From contig NBAY01000065.1 in assembly GCA_002794775.1 (NCBI GenBank), positions 1 through 64,000 of the forward strand: DNA of 64,000 nucleotides, in the 5' to 3' direction. Shown in pieces: positions 29,624-41,159 of this stretch. This DNA is from Porodaedalea pini (lineage: Eukaryota; Basidiomycota; Agaricomycetes; Hymenochaetales; Hymenochaetaceae). Each line of letters begins with the position of its first letter. Within the stretch, counting starts at the first letter, position 1. The notes beneath the pieces were generated by a model. That model was not told the origin of the DNA and searched no databases. It saw only the letters and a list, made by a program, of their open reading frames with translations. Made by a program: the position numbers and the translations under genes.

Positions 29624-29689
29624 TATCCTCATCACCTTTCTAGCACTCAAATATGAAGCTGCATATCGGGATCCATTTTTGAACCATGC

Positions 29690-30034
29690 TCTCTTGCTGA
29701 GCTAACTGTACACTGCATATGGTGGAGCAACCTCTCAATAAACTGCACATTCTGTATGTGTTGTAATTCTCTGAATACAGCTCGGAGCTTATATTTGCAT
29801 AGAAGATGGGACTCTGGCATTGGCCGGCTGCATGTCCGGTAGACGTCCTGTAGACCTGGAAATTAATGATCATGAGGTTCCTTGCCTCCAAAAATGCCAG
29901 GTCACCGTGATCTAGTCCGACGTTGATTGGAAACACGAAGAAAGTATTTCCCCTGTCACTGTTGATAAGTCATTTTCATGTCAATGTCATCCAAACAGAG
30001 GCTGTATTGTGCGAAAGCTTAAGCTTTGCAATGA
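29690..30034. repeat. Segment Y (first copy), similar to about 63655-63985
   Basis: Similar to the right end of the window. The reverse strand reads FPINVGLDHGDLAFLEARNL, conserved in both copies but not assignable. The second copy lacks the MITE and hAT insertions that follow here. Confidence 0.65.
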
Positions 30035-30042
30035 ACAAAGGG

Positions 30043-30223
30043 AGGACCCCCAGCAATGCCTATAGAGGCCTCTGACACTTTTATCCAGATTTGAAAACTT
30101 TCCCATGCTATATGAACCCGGATTTGCACGTTTCAGAGCAAGGGGAGCATTTTTTGTAAAACTTTCTTGACCAAAATTATCTGGATTTTGTCAGAGGCCT
30201 CTGAAGGCATTGCCGGGGGTCCT
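30043..30223. mobile_element. 181-base MITE with an 8-base duplication
   Basis: Inverted ends AGGACCCCCAGCAATGCC and reverse. The left duplication is ACAAAGGG (30035-30042). The right one is split: ACAAAG at 30224-30229 and GG at 32530-32531, separated by the hAT-like element that landed in it. No coding. Confidence 0.82.
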
Positions 30224-30404
30224 ACAAAGCAGTATTGTCCAATCCCATGGGGATCCCCCAGGGATGGAAGGGATCCCGCAGGGATCTCACTGGGATTAAT
30301 GGGATAAGATGGGAAGAAGCAATGGGATGCAAAGATTAGTAAGCAGTCCCACTACATGCGCACTGAGCTTCATGCAGTAAATAGTAACCAGCTGAAGTCC
30401 CAGC

Positions 30405-30625
30405 GAAGCTGGGACTTTGCTTCAAATGCAGTGCTTAGATCCGTCCCGGCTTTGCCAGGACTTGTTTTTTTTAAATGCAATGCTTAGATCCATCCTGGCT
30501 TCACCAGGACTTGTTTTTTAAATGCAATGCTTAGATCCATCCTGGCTTCACCAGGACTTGTTTTTTAAATGCAATGCTTAGATCCATCCTGGCTTTGCCA
30601 GGACTTAGTTTTTAAACACCATGCT
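30405..30625. repeat. Tandem repeat, four units of about 50-57 bases
   Basis: Units contain AATGCAATGCTTAGATCCAT followed by CCTGGCTTCACCAGGACTTG and a T run. Inside the hAT-like element. Each unit carries a small hairpin (CCTGGC...ACCAGG). Confidence 0.8.
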
Positions 30626-31221
30626 CATATCTATTCTGGCTTTATCTGAGTTCTATAGACAATATATTATCTTAGTCTGTCTGGAAGAAACTTGAATTTT
30701 ATTATGAAATTCTAATTACACTAAAGCCTCACTAAGTACAATATTGGTTGTCACATTATCTCCTGTATTTCCTTCTGGAGAGAGATCTGTGACATTTGCT
30801 GCACTTGTACATTATAATAAGGCAACATGCAGTTGCCCATGTGTAAAGACATGTGTAGTAAGTTTAATATCAATATGTACAATCCTTTCTTTTGTTCCTG
30901 CACATTCCTGCTTAACTTGCAGCTTCTACAGTTCCAGATAGCCATATTGAATATCTTTCTTCCTCAATGTTTGCCAGAATGATGCTCAGTACTATAGGAT
31001 AGGGTCACATAGGAATACAATGCTTAAATAAATATTTCCCTTGCTGACCTTTTCCCTGAAGGCTCTGACTTACTCAGTCAGAGTACTGCTTTCAACCTTA
31101 TATTGTGCTTCACTGCAATCTTCAGTCTGGCTGCCAGTTATGCTTTCATGTCCTCAGCTTTATGTATCACCTTATTTTTCCTTGGAACATCCATTGGAGT
31201 GAGTCCTAATATAATATAAAG

Positions 31222-31862
31222 TGTAAGTCTGCCAGAGTGTTCTTACTACAGCCAACATGACACCAACTGTCTGGACATTGTGTCATGACTTGGAGTACTG
31301 AATCTACACCATGATACCGAGTCTACACCATGACCATGCCAAGTCTGAGTGTGAGTGCCAAGTCTCATAATCATGCCAAGTCTGAGCCCAAGTGCTGAGT
31401 CTGGCAAACATACTGAGTCTGAGCCTGAAGATCAAGTCTGAGCCCCAAACTTGGTGGCAGCATAGCCTCAGGACCTTCAGAGCAGGGCACATTATATTCT
31501 ATTTATATTCTTTTCATATTCTCTTCACTCCCCAACCCATCTGAAGCTAATGCAAACTTGTCCGATGCTTATATGCACTCACACTGAGTCAAGTGATCCT
31601 TCAGCATTCAAATGCTGAGTTACATATTCCAAGAGTAATTCTCAATGGATTCCTTTCAGACTGGTACTGTATAGTTCATATTATATAATCCTTTCTATTT
31701 GAACCCTTTCTAATGCCTTTGTTGCCTCAGTCTATCTGACAGCAACAAAGGTGAGTAGACAATTTTCCTATATATATTTCCAGTCTATCTGACAGCAACA
31801 AAGATTGTTTTGTCCTGTCTGTCTTGTGGGCTCAAGTGTTGGCACTACCTAGGTGCCTTCCA
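31222..31862. mobile_element. Solo LTR (641 bases)
   Basis: Begins TGTAAG, ends TTCCA, and is flanked by the 5-base duplication TAAAG (31217-31221, 31863-31867), as expected for an LTR retrotransposon reduced by LTR recombination. A related copy of about 527 bases sits in each arm of E2. A short internal duplication of CAGTCTATCTGACAGCAACA lies near its 3' end. Confidence 0.8.
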
Positions 31863-31894
31863 TAAAGGTCCTGTGCTGTCTTATATATGCAAAC

Positions 31895-32183
31895 TATTTT
31901 TTCATCATCAAGAAAGCTCAAATTAGTTGATGTGATGTGGCAATTTATACACCAATACTCATGGGGAAGATGGCATATTAAATTTCTAATTAGATTTTAT
32001 TTTTTAATGATTTTTCCGATTTTGTTTGATAGCAAAGTAAGCAATCTATTCATGCATCATCAGGAAAGCTCAAATTAGTTGATGTAATGTGGCAATTTAT
32101 GCACCAATAGTCATGGGGAAGATGGCATATTAATTTTCTAATTATATTTTTAATTTTTTAATGATTTTTCCGATTTTGTTCAG
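31895..32183. repeat. Direct duplication of about 130-150 bases
   Basis: Two adjacent copies share GAAAGCTCAAATTAGTTGAT and end GATTTTTCCGATTTTGTT. Inside the hAT-like element. No coding. Confidence 0.75.
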
Positions 32184-32531
32184 GTGAGAAATGGGTTGTT
32201 TGAGCTCAAAGTGTTGTGTGTATACTGCCACTTTGAGTGATCTGCGGAGTTGCCGCTTTGGGGGGGGTACTGTGAAAAGCGGCAGGGAGAAGGCTGATTA
32301 ATAGTGACAAATTTTAGTCAGAATTAGTCAGTTTTAGTCAGAATTGGTCAGAATTGGTCATTTCTGATGGTGGCTGTGGTCAAAAGGGCCTTCGTCGGTT
32401 CAATATTAAGATTCTACCGAGTTCATTCCCCTTGTCCCCCGGGGATGCCATCAATCCCGGCGGGAATCCCATGTCCCGCCGGGAATGGGAACCATCAATT
32501 CCCGCCGGGACGACAACACTGCTACAAAGGG

Positions 32532-32707
32532 ATGGACAAGCATTGGACTTTGACGGATCGGGGTTCTTGTAGTCTATGATTAGCTCACTATGAGCATTTG
32601 CAAATTGGGCCTATCCGTGAGTCGCAAGCTACTGAAGCAGGTCGTCAAGACTTTGACCGCGCGGTTAGGTTTAGGGGGTTCTGTCAGATTTCAGTTGTCA
32701 CGCGATC
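32532..32707. other. Unassigned DNA between segments Y and X
   Basis: No gene recognised. It is the undisturbed left neighbour of segment X, which E1 lacks. Confidence 0.45.
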
Positions 32708-33222
32708 GTGGAGGCCGGAAGCAAATCTGTCTAGTGGACCCCGGACACTCGAACCTTGTGGGACGGCGTAGGTCCATAATGGTCCTAGCGGGTGCCACGG
32801 CCAAAGGTTGGTTTGTCATTGTCATTCTGCTTGTCCTCCCATCTGTCGTTGCAAAGCCTGCACAAGGAGCGTTTTCGAGAAACTGGCCTTAGCAGGAGAG
32901 GAGGCAATGAGCGTTGGGGGTCATGGACATGCATGGCTAGATCCTGATGATGTGCACGGCATTGAGCCCCTTACAGTGCTTGTTTGTCTTCCAGAGCGTC
33001 CCTAGGTTTCAAGCGTGTTACTACGGGTTCTTCTTATGATGATTACAAAATGACCGCAGTTGGTCCAACCGAGAACAAATACAAAAAACGCTCGCAAAGA
33101 GCAGAAACAGCGAAGATTTAGTCATACAGAAGGTCCGAAGTTCCGACATCACGATTTCTGTCCGTATACGGTGTAGATTCTGATCCCTCCATTCTGAGAT
33201 GACGTGCGGCTATGAATACTAT
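32708..33222. repeat. Segment X (second copy), similar to 17866-18420
   Basis: Starts AGGCCGGAAGCAAATCTG, as does the right flank of E1. No gene recognised. Confidence 0.75.
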
Positions 33223-33494
33223 CGCCGGGGAGCTTAAGCTTGCTTTGCTACTTGTGCTGGTATTGAAGCTTCGTGCTCGAGGCCCTACAGGCCTGTGAGT
33301 GCGCAGTAGCTGACTAGGAGCTCTCTGCGACTATGATGCGAGGCTCCCGTTCCATGCACTCGGAGGTCCATTGGGCGAGGAAGGCCGCACGTTCTCAGGC
33401 ACCATTGGCATTGGTGGTACACTCTGCGTGAGCCCGATCGATAGACACTCGGACACGGATGGCACACCGGGGTCCATGACCAGAGGTCACCACC
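33223..33494. other. Unassigned DNA
   Basis: No gene or repeat recognised. Confidence 0.4.
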
Positions 33495-34770
33495 TGTCAT
33501 GTCCGTGGATGTTCGTTTCTCTGGCTGAGTTCCCCGATCAAAGAAAATAATACAAGGCCCTAATTTTAATTTTTGTTTTGAGTTTCGCGTCAACACTTTG
33601 TGCGGACGGCAACTGAGTGTTCAATTCCGGGAATGAAATCACGCGGCGGCAGAGATTTGCGTGCTTTCCATATTGGGCGCAGAGTTCGTGCCAGGTCCCC
33701 GTCCGGATCCCTTTGTTCTCGACTCTCCCTTTGGCATTGCCAAACCCATATCTTTTGCCTCCGTATCGCGGCCTGGTTTTTAATTTACGTGCGTGAGCAG
33801 TAGCCTTTTAGGCAATTATGCGCATGTATACCAATGACGATTTTAATGCAGGCGCGTCGACGATGTTGGTCTCGTACGACTCCCTTGGAAGTCTACTGAA
33901 CACGTTCCGTTTGCGAGCTTGACCTCCCGTTGGTCGGGATATCAAATACAAACAAGCCTATATTCATTTTGCACGTGAATGAGCATTGTTACCTTATCCC
34001 GCACAGACTAAACTTTAATATTTCCTGAGCAGAGTGTCGCTTGAGGGGGCAAAAGGATGCCCTAAAGCTCTCGCCGTGCGTCGTGTTCTTCATCATCATA
34101 ACATATTCATTTTCTCACATTTAAGATAAGGCCTTTTCGGAAGGATGAAGGAGCTCAGCCAAATGTACAAGCACTGCGGTCGGCACAGCGTTGTTCATCG
34201 TGTCCGACATCGATGTCAGTACAATCGAGTAACTGGGTGGCCTATATTCGTACAAGAACTGTAAGTCGATATTAAGTCTCTAAGCACTCGGCGGCGATGA
34301 ATATACATTGTACTTAGTGCCGATGGTAGTCCGGCACCTGTTACCGAGCCCGTCACCAAGACGCTCCGTGATCTCTCTATCGCCTTGCTTAGACTCCACA
34401 ACCTCAACGCTACCATGTGCCACGTCATCTGCTCAAATTGCAATCCATGGAAGGGCGAAGTTCTTGTTGCTATGTCGAGTAGCGGACTCAATCTTCGGTG
34501 AGAAGCCTGTGACGGTCAATGTGTGTCTTTGAGTCAGCGCACGATGAAATTTCTTAACTACTTTGGAGGAGACGGCCGTCGCTCTGGATTGAATCCAGGT
34601 CATTATAGTATATATCTGCGTTCCAGTACGTCTCATACATCATTGCTAAGTAACCGCTCATTTGACGACTCGTTTCGGCTTTTGCAGACTTCCATCAGCG
34701 CGATCGTGCACAACATATCCGCATGACCTTTCTAGCACTCAAATATGAAGTTCCATATCGGGATCCTGTA
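33495..34770. repeat. Segment Z (second copy), empty site for the TA element
   Basis: Second copy of 27745-28976 plus 29624-29670, without the 647-base insertion. Exon-like frames are again broken. Confidence 0.65.
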
Positions 34771-35829
34771 ACGTCCATACCATTGCTTGATGCAATTGTT
34801 GTCTTCGTGCTCTGAGTATTGAGGCTCACGATTGCTTCTCGGTGTGTCCGTCCATACAGTTGACTACAGCCATGTTATTTGCGGAATGCGCTCAGACTTC
34901 TTCGGTGTGACTAACATCGAGATTGAACTCAGCCTCGCAAAACCACGTGACGTACGATCCTCGGAACACATAACAATCAGTGGGCGACTCATTATCTCGA
35001 AGCGCACATATCTACTTGCATTGGAACGATGAAGTATTACGCGACATCGTTTTGAATGCTCGATCGCTAACTCCTTCTCAGACCGCTTTCGAGATATTTG
35101 GCTTACTTTGCCGCAGTCGGCTGTATTGCGTGAGTATTCTATGCTCCCTTTTCTGGATGCGTAGTGTTCTTCTTCACCGTTTGTAGGTTTGCTAGCTGAG
35201 CTACAGAATGAGCTGAAGGCGTCGATGGCACTCTAACTGTTCCGAGGACATCTGATTGTTTATCAGCTCTTGTCGTGCGTGCTTGCAATATTTTGAGGAT
35301 CCGTGTTGTCAAGCTCATTAATATTCTGCCTAGAGTAGCCTGCGCCGCCCCATTGCTAGTACTTGATATGCTTCGGCCCTGTTGGATGGTATTGGCCTGA
35401 ATCTCTCAATACTGCAGCGAGCGGGGACTATCTCGGTAGTAAATCCAGTGCGATATTTTCAATTGTAATCTTCAGCTTTCAAATTCGTGTCATCGCCGTG
35501 AAGGGTTGACAATTAGGTAGCGTCTTGTTTTGCTTAGCCCTTGTTGTATGTGCCTGACTTGTGGGAACAGTCCAATGTGTCGGGCCATAGCATTATAGTG
35601 ACTTCGTCAAGAAACAAAGAAAGAAAAAGATCAGGGCCAACGTGTGTTACGTGCCTGCTCGGAAGTGAGATCGCTGGTGTATAAGATCTGCTTCCGTTCA
35701 CTGATCGTACTGCTATCCGCTCTTTCTGTATACCAGGAGACTACCACAGCTGTCGCGCCTCGAGAGTTCACTGCATACCGTCATATTCAGCATGGCTGCA
35801 CTCATGAACTTATCAATTATCGATAGTCA
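34771..35829. other. Intergenic region upstream of cassette 2 gene A
   Basis: No recognised gene. An ATG at 35792 is quickly followed by a stop; an unresolved 5' exon of the next gene may lie here. Confidence 0.4.
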
Positions 35830-37133
35830 GTGACAAGCTGCCGAAATTTGCTGAGTTCTGACGCCTCGAGCGATTTTGAAGAACTCAGAGCCGCTGGAGT
35901 TCCAGAATATAACGAAGCGCAATTCACTGCATCAAAACGCGAATTTCAAAGCTCTGGCCGTTCGACATTAGTAGAGGGCAATCTTACGACGAAAGAGGCT
36001 GGAAGCGCCGTGAGTGTATCGCAATACTATTAAAGAGCCTGACATGTAAAACTACTTCTAGAATGTCGTTCTGAAGTCTCTGAATAAAGCTTTTGCCGTC
36101 GGAAGATTTCACGGGAAGAATACGCAGAACTATAAAGATAAACTACTCGCGGTACGCATGTGATGATCCTGTTAAGAGATCTAGAGTCTGAAATGATTTC
36201 TAAGAAAGTACTTTGAAAGAGAGGCCGATATCTGGATGCGCGCCAGCAATCATCCTAACATCGCAGGCATAAAGGGATTTATGGCTTCCTTTGGAGAAGA
36301 TGTCTTTCCAGTACTCGTCTTCCATTTCTTTCCACTAGGAGACCTGCGCTCGTACGTTGAAGACAATGATCCCGATATGACCGACAAACTTAAACTACAA
36401 CTTGTAAGCGCTCCAGCGGCATCCTGTCTGTGAAACTGTGCTGACTGTTGCTGCGCAGCTACGAGATGTTGCATGCGGTCTGAAACATCGTAAGCTTCTG
36501 CCGCTTTGCCGAGGCAAGGTACTTACGACTTCTGAAAGTGCACAACCTCCAACCTCCCATTATCCACAGAGATCTATCTGCAGTGAGTATTTTGTATCTC
36601 ATACGAGACCAACTCTTTCTTATGCAGAGGTCTGTCTAGTCGAACGTCCTTCTGAAGGCGACATCAACGAGAATGATCGCCTGCATCAGCGATTTTGGCT
36701 CTGCGAAACTGATGGATCCGGCTGTGAACGTTGTCTATAGCTCTACAAAATCGTGCAGTATCGCCTGGGAGCCTCCTGAATATGTGAAATCGAAGACGTT
36801 TTTGGAAAGCTATACGAACCCGAAGCCATCGGGTGATATATGGTCATTTGGCTGCGTATTTCTAGAAGTGCGCATAACTATCATTACTACTGGTTGGAGA
36901 AATTGCTAACATCGCACTTGCAGGTTATGACTGGAAGTGACCCCTGGCCCACAAATTATGATGTTTTGAGTGAGCTCGAGAGAGGGCATCATCCTCCACG
37001 CCCAAAGGATGTCAAGTTCAGCAATGAATACTGGAAATTCCTCAAGGGTTGCTGTAAGTCGCGCCCGAGCTCGCGTCGTACCATAGAGAGGGCAATAACG
37101 GACCTGGACCACTTCGTTCAAGCGGAGGAATAA
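35830..37133 (+). CDS. Protein kinase, tyrosine-kinase-like fold (cassette 2, gene A)
   Basis: The 5' end is unresolved; the first supported exon reads LLSSDASSDFEELRAAGVPE. Motifs after intron removal: VVLKSL (lysine), WMRASNHPNIAGIKGF, FHFFPLGDLRSYV, PIIHRDLSA-SNVLL (HRD loop), CISDFGSAKLM (DFG), WEPPEYV, GDIWSFGCVFLEVMTGSDPW, and a C-lobe ending in TAA at 37133. Looks catalytically competent. Several short introns. Paralogue of 18618-19991 with the same motif layout. E2 lies 541 bases downstream. Confidence 0.75.
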
Positions 37134-37666
37134 TACATTCTTCTTGTTGTTTAAAACTGATTTTGAATGTGTATATGATGTTACATTGTAACCAACTATA
37201 TATTACATCTACAGACCGTTCTGCTTGAAAGATAATTCAAAGCCTGGAGCGATTGAGTCAACGTTACTCTGAGAGCACGCAAGGAAGTCATACAACAAAT
37301 TGTGTGTTACGGGCCGTCTCATGTCCTCATGATAGTGTCTCGGCAGACATTTTATAACTGTTGGCCTATTATTTGTAGCTTCGGTATTCAAGTTGCCTGT
37401 GCCTCAAAGTTGAGCATGACATGTAGGAAGGCGACTCGACGGGAAGTGGAAGCAGAAGGGTTAATGGAGACATGGACTCTACAGAAAAAAGGGTACGATG
37501 GGTGATGAACATGTTCAAGTTGTCAGGATGCCACTGAGGTGTCGTTGTCGAGTACCAACGGAGGTGAAGAAGCAAGAGAAACTTCGCCTATCAGATCTTT
37601 TTCATCATAAACCTCACTCTGCGGTCAAGGAATCAGAATCCTCGGTTGTCTGAAAGTTCATTTATT
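37134..37666. other. Intergenic region before E2
   Basis: No gene recognised; the 3' region of the preceding kinase. Confidence 0.5.
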
Positions 37667-37674
37667 ATCAAGGA
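37667..37674 (+). repeat. E2 target-site duplication, left
   Basis: ATCAAGGA, identical to 52249-52256 immediately beyond the other E2 end. Confidence 0.9.
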
Positions 37675-37750
37675 CACTTCAGGCTACCCCTAAAAGTAGA
37701 CCTATTAGGCTAATTCTTACACACAGATAATTAGCCTATTAGGGGTCAGG
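37675..37750 (+). repeat. E2 left terminus with paired CCTATTAGG motifs
   Basis: CACTTCAGGCTACCCC start, then two CCTATTAGG motifs with AATTCTTACACACAG between them, the same layout as E1. Mirrored at about 52173-52248. Confidence 0.8.
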
Positions 37751-37974
37751 TTTGGGTGTACCCAATTTCCTGGGTGCACCCAGTGGGTGTGAGCTGGGTA
37801 TACCTAATTGTAATTACTGTGGGAAAATTGGGCCTACCCAGTTTCTAGGGCACTCCCAACTGGGCCTCCCCAATGTTCCTAGGTGGGCATGCCCAATTTT
37901 CTGGGTGTGCCCATATGGGCATGCCCAATTTTTTGGGTGTACCCAGGTGGGCATGCCCTGGGAGTACCCAGATA
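37751..37974. repeat. E2 outer array, left copy (degenerate TGGG-N4-CCCA)
   Basis: Irregularly spaced cores such as TGGGTGTACCCA, TGGGTGCACCCA and TGGGCATGCCCA. Less regular than in E1. Confidence 0.75.
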
Positions 37975-38017
37975 TGTCACTGTCACTGACTGTCTGGGGG
38001 ACTTTTGGGCACACCCA
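37975..38017 (+). promoter_or_regulatory. 43-base conserved block (E2 left)
   Basis: Matches E1 1360-1402 base for base. Confidence 0.65.
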
Positions 38018-39087
38018 GAAAATCATCCCTCCCTCCCCTTTTATTTTTTTATTTTCTTCTTCAGCTGTATACTTCTAATGGCTTCATAGATGCATATATA
38101 AATATAGGTTGCATGCTGAATGTGCATCTGCTATTTTAAGCTCTGTATATAGCTTGTAGACATTATAAAGTATGAAAGTCAATTATATTGACATCTGAGC
38201 TTGCTATTGCAGAATACCCATTGTCAAGTGCAAATAGCAAGTTGTTTGATTAAGCTTTGAGCTCAGTTTTGAATGTATCTTGACCTCAATCAAGCTCAAA
38301 TTTTATTTATTTTATTTAGGACTTCATTCTACTTCAAAGTTCAAATCTCAATTCTATTGCTAAAACTTTCTTCTCCCTTAGGTCATAACAATCAAGCTAG
38401 AACCTCATGGTTGATTCTTGAGCTCTACATTCATTCTCAAATTGAGCAGCTTCTGTAAGCCCACCAGAGCATTTTTACCACATCTGACTTAACATCAACT
38501 GGCTGGACATCATGTCATGACTCTGAGGTACTGAGCTGCTGATATTCCAAGATGCACAAACTCCAGAAGGCCACCATACATCCATACCATGACTGCACTG
38601 AGTCTGAGCCTGAAACTTGGTGGCAGCATAGCCTCTGGACATTTGGAGCATAGCACATTATATTCTATTTATATTCTTTTCATATTCCCTTCACTCCCCA
38701 ACCCATCCAAAGCTAATATGAACTCATTCAAAGCTCATATGCACTTGCACTGAGTCAAGTGATCCTTTGGCAGACATATACTAAAGATTTATGCATTCTG
38801 AGAGTAATTCTCAACAGATTCCTTTCAGACTGGTACTGTATAGTTCATATTATATAATCCTTCCTATTTGAACCCTTTCTGATGCCTTTGTTGCCTCAGT
38901 CTCTCTGACAGCAACAAATATTGTTTTGTCCTGTCTGTCTTGTGGGCTCAAGTGTTGGCACTATCTAGGTGCCTTCTACATAGGATCAATTTATTACTGC
39001 AAAGAGAAATAAGATTAGATACTACTGAGATGAAAAGGAGAGCCTGACTGAGAGAGCCTAGATATCTTAGGTATATACAAAGATTTG
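38018..39087. other. AT-rich part of the E2 left arm containing an LTR piece
   Basis: No gene. An LTR copy related to the solo LTR at 31222-31862 occupies 38454-38980 (TGTAAGC start). It has no visible target duplication and was probably captured or truncated. Confidence 0.65.
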
Positions 39088-39500
39088 GAGGTGTCCAGTT
39101 GGATGTGCCTAAAACATTTGAGAGTGTCTAGCTAGGTATTCCCAGATACATTGGGTATGCCCAGTTGGGCACTTCCAATTATTTGGGTATGCCCAGTTGG
39201 GCACTCCCAATTATTTGGGCATGCCCAGTTGGACACTCCTAATTATTTGGGTATGCCCAGTTGGGCACTCCTAATTATTTGGGCATGCCCAGTTGGGCAC
39301 TCCCAATTATTTGGGTACGCCCAGTTGGGCACTCCCAATTATTTGGGTATGCCCAGTTGGGCACTCCCAACCATCTGGGTATGCCCAGTTGGGCACTCCC
39401 AACCATCTGGGTATGCCCAGTTGGGCACTCCCAACCATCTGGGTACACCCAGTTGGGCACTCCCAACTATTTGGGAATACCCAGTTGGGTGTGCCTAGCT
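39088..39500. repeat. E2 inner tandem array, left copy (unit about 35 bases)
   Basis: Repeats of TTTGGGTATGCCCAG plus TTGGGCACTCCCAA. Two TGGG-N4-CCCA cores per unit with alternating N4 (TATG or CATG, and CACT). Open frames here are repeat artefacts. Confidence 0.88.
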
Positions 39501-39793
39501 ACTTATTATCTTTTTTAATTTCTGCCTAAGATTTTTTTTTCGTTTTTTGAGAAGTAAAAACTGTTATGTCATGAAAATCAAATGGGTCTAGAATAGAAGT
39601 CTTGAATATTCTATGGAGAATTTCTCAATCATTTTACTATAGGCTCTGAATCTTAGCTGCCTTGCTCTGAAGACCAATCAATACACTGCAAGCCACTGCA
39701 GGTCAGATGACAATGTTGTTTGATGTGAAAGCAAAAGAAAGTAATGTTTGCTGTGCACTGAGCACTGCATGTTGGTGAGCTACAATGACCATA
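39501..39793. other. Gene-free arm segment (left)
   Basis: Nothing recognised; a short stretch resembles E1 near 4060-4130 (GTCATGAAAATYARA, GTCTAGAATAGAAG), so it belongs to the shared outer backbone. Confidence 0.5.
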
Positions 39794-40840
39794 CTAGAAC
39801 ATGCTCCAAGGGTCAGCAGCATCATACTGATCATGTTGGTACAGAGCATAGCTTGGGGAGTTGGACTGATCCGCCAGGAAAATGAGCGAGTTCATGGTAG
39901 CAGTGTACTTGTTGGGGCCATGGTCACTGTAGTTGAAAAGCAAAGTCACACCCTGAATATACATGTGCAAAAAACCACTGAGGTTCAAGTTTGGGTTGTT
40001 ACTGAACATGCCGAACTCCGAACCAGTTGCTGACACAAGCGAAGAGGTCATCTCAGACTAGCCAGTCATTCCGAAGTACCAATAGTTTTTTAGTTTGCTG
40101 TCTCCACCCACAAACCATCATCTGAGACAGCAAAGCAGTTCTCCTTCGCATTCGCAACAGTAAGAGGAAGAAGCTGCACTGTGTTTCCAGTCATGTCATC
40201 ACTAAGGATGGTGAGAGATGCCAAAGTGAGACCACCATTGCAAACACAGTTCCAGTTACCCTTAATATCAGCATCTGACCACCAGCCATTCGTGCCCTGT
40301 GCCAGAGCAGCAATGCCAAGGGACAGACCATACTGGTTCAAAGTGGACCAGATCATCTCCTTCTTGTCATCAGCCCACATGTCGTAAAGCTAGTTGTAAG
40401 CAATACCAAAAGCGGCGGACATTTCAGCAGTGTCAAGAAAATGAGCAGGACTCCACCTGTCAACAGCGGGATCCCATGAGGTCGAGCCATTGCCAGCAGC
40501 ATTCTGCAAGTACAACATATCAGCATGTATGAGGATGCAAATTATATAATGAGCCAAACCTGGAGCTCTAGCCAGGTACGGTCAACTCACAATGAATCGT
40601 TCGTCATGCGGTAGACATACGCAAAGGCCTTATGCACTCTTTGACTTGACGGCAGGCATCAAGCATACCACTGGCACCATCCATGAAATACGGGACAGGG
40701 TCCATGGCCTTTCAATCAGAGGCATTGCCGAAGATCGTCTGGTTCCAGCTGCTGAAGTAAGGGTCGTGCGCAATAAGGTTAGGCAGCACTTCCCACTTGA
40801 AAGCCGGCTCAATGAGACGCAGCTAGAGCAAAAGTAGCGT
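39794..40840 (-). pseudogene. Heparinase II/III-like protein remnant, E2 left arm
   Basis: Family members are polysaccharide lyases or lyase-like secreted proteins. Readable blocks: NLIAHDPYFSSWNQTIFGNAS, NAAGNGSTSWDPAVDRWSP, HFLDTAEMSAAFGIAYN, GNWNCVCNGGLTLASLTIL and YSDHGPNKYTATMNSLIFLA, ending QYDAADPWSMF. Damage includes TAG where a Trp is expected (AYN-stop-LYD) and a short insertion plus stop after VETAN. An intron is retained. N-terminal part missing. Confidence 0.8.
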
Positions 40841-41159
40841 GTCTTCCTCACAGTCTGGACCTGGTTCTTCTGCATGGTGATGGTGATGTCGATGTGACGC
40901 TCTGGGATAGATGCACGGCCGCGTCATCTGGCAGCGTCGCAGCACATCTAAGTGCCCTGTTTGCCATGCCTGCCTTCGTCCTCACATGACCAAACTCCGG
41001 GCTTGCGCCTGCATCTGACAAGGGTGGACTCGGGAAGTGCATCACGTTGTGCACTGCAGAAACCGGAGACGATCCAAATGCGCTTGCACCCTAGCTTTTC
41101 ATGTGTTGCATGCCGCGTGACTGCTCTTCCTGCGGCGGCGTAGTACTCTTGCCGACCCA

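Larger units (their letters stand above)
30230..32521. mobile_element. hAT-like non-autonomous element (2.3 kb)
   Basis: Ends CAGTATTGTC and, reversed, CAGTGTTGTC (9 of 10 match) with an exact 8-base duplication CTACAAAG at 30222-30229 and 32522-32529. CAGTGTTG-type ends plus an 8-base duplication are characteristic of hAT elements. Subterminal GGGATCCC-like repeats occur at both ends. No transposase is seen. It contains a short tandem array, a solo LTR and a 130-base direct duplication. Confidence 0.87.

Noticed and set aside
35792..35830. ATG at 35792 as the start of cassette 2 gene A
   Set aside because: It reaches a stop after 13 codons in a frame that does not join the kinase exon, and no clear splice site links them.
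39088..39500. CRISPR-like array
   Set aside because: Eukaryotic DNA, near-palindromic units without unique spacers, and no associated genes.
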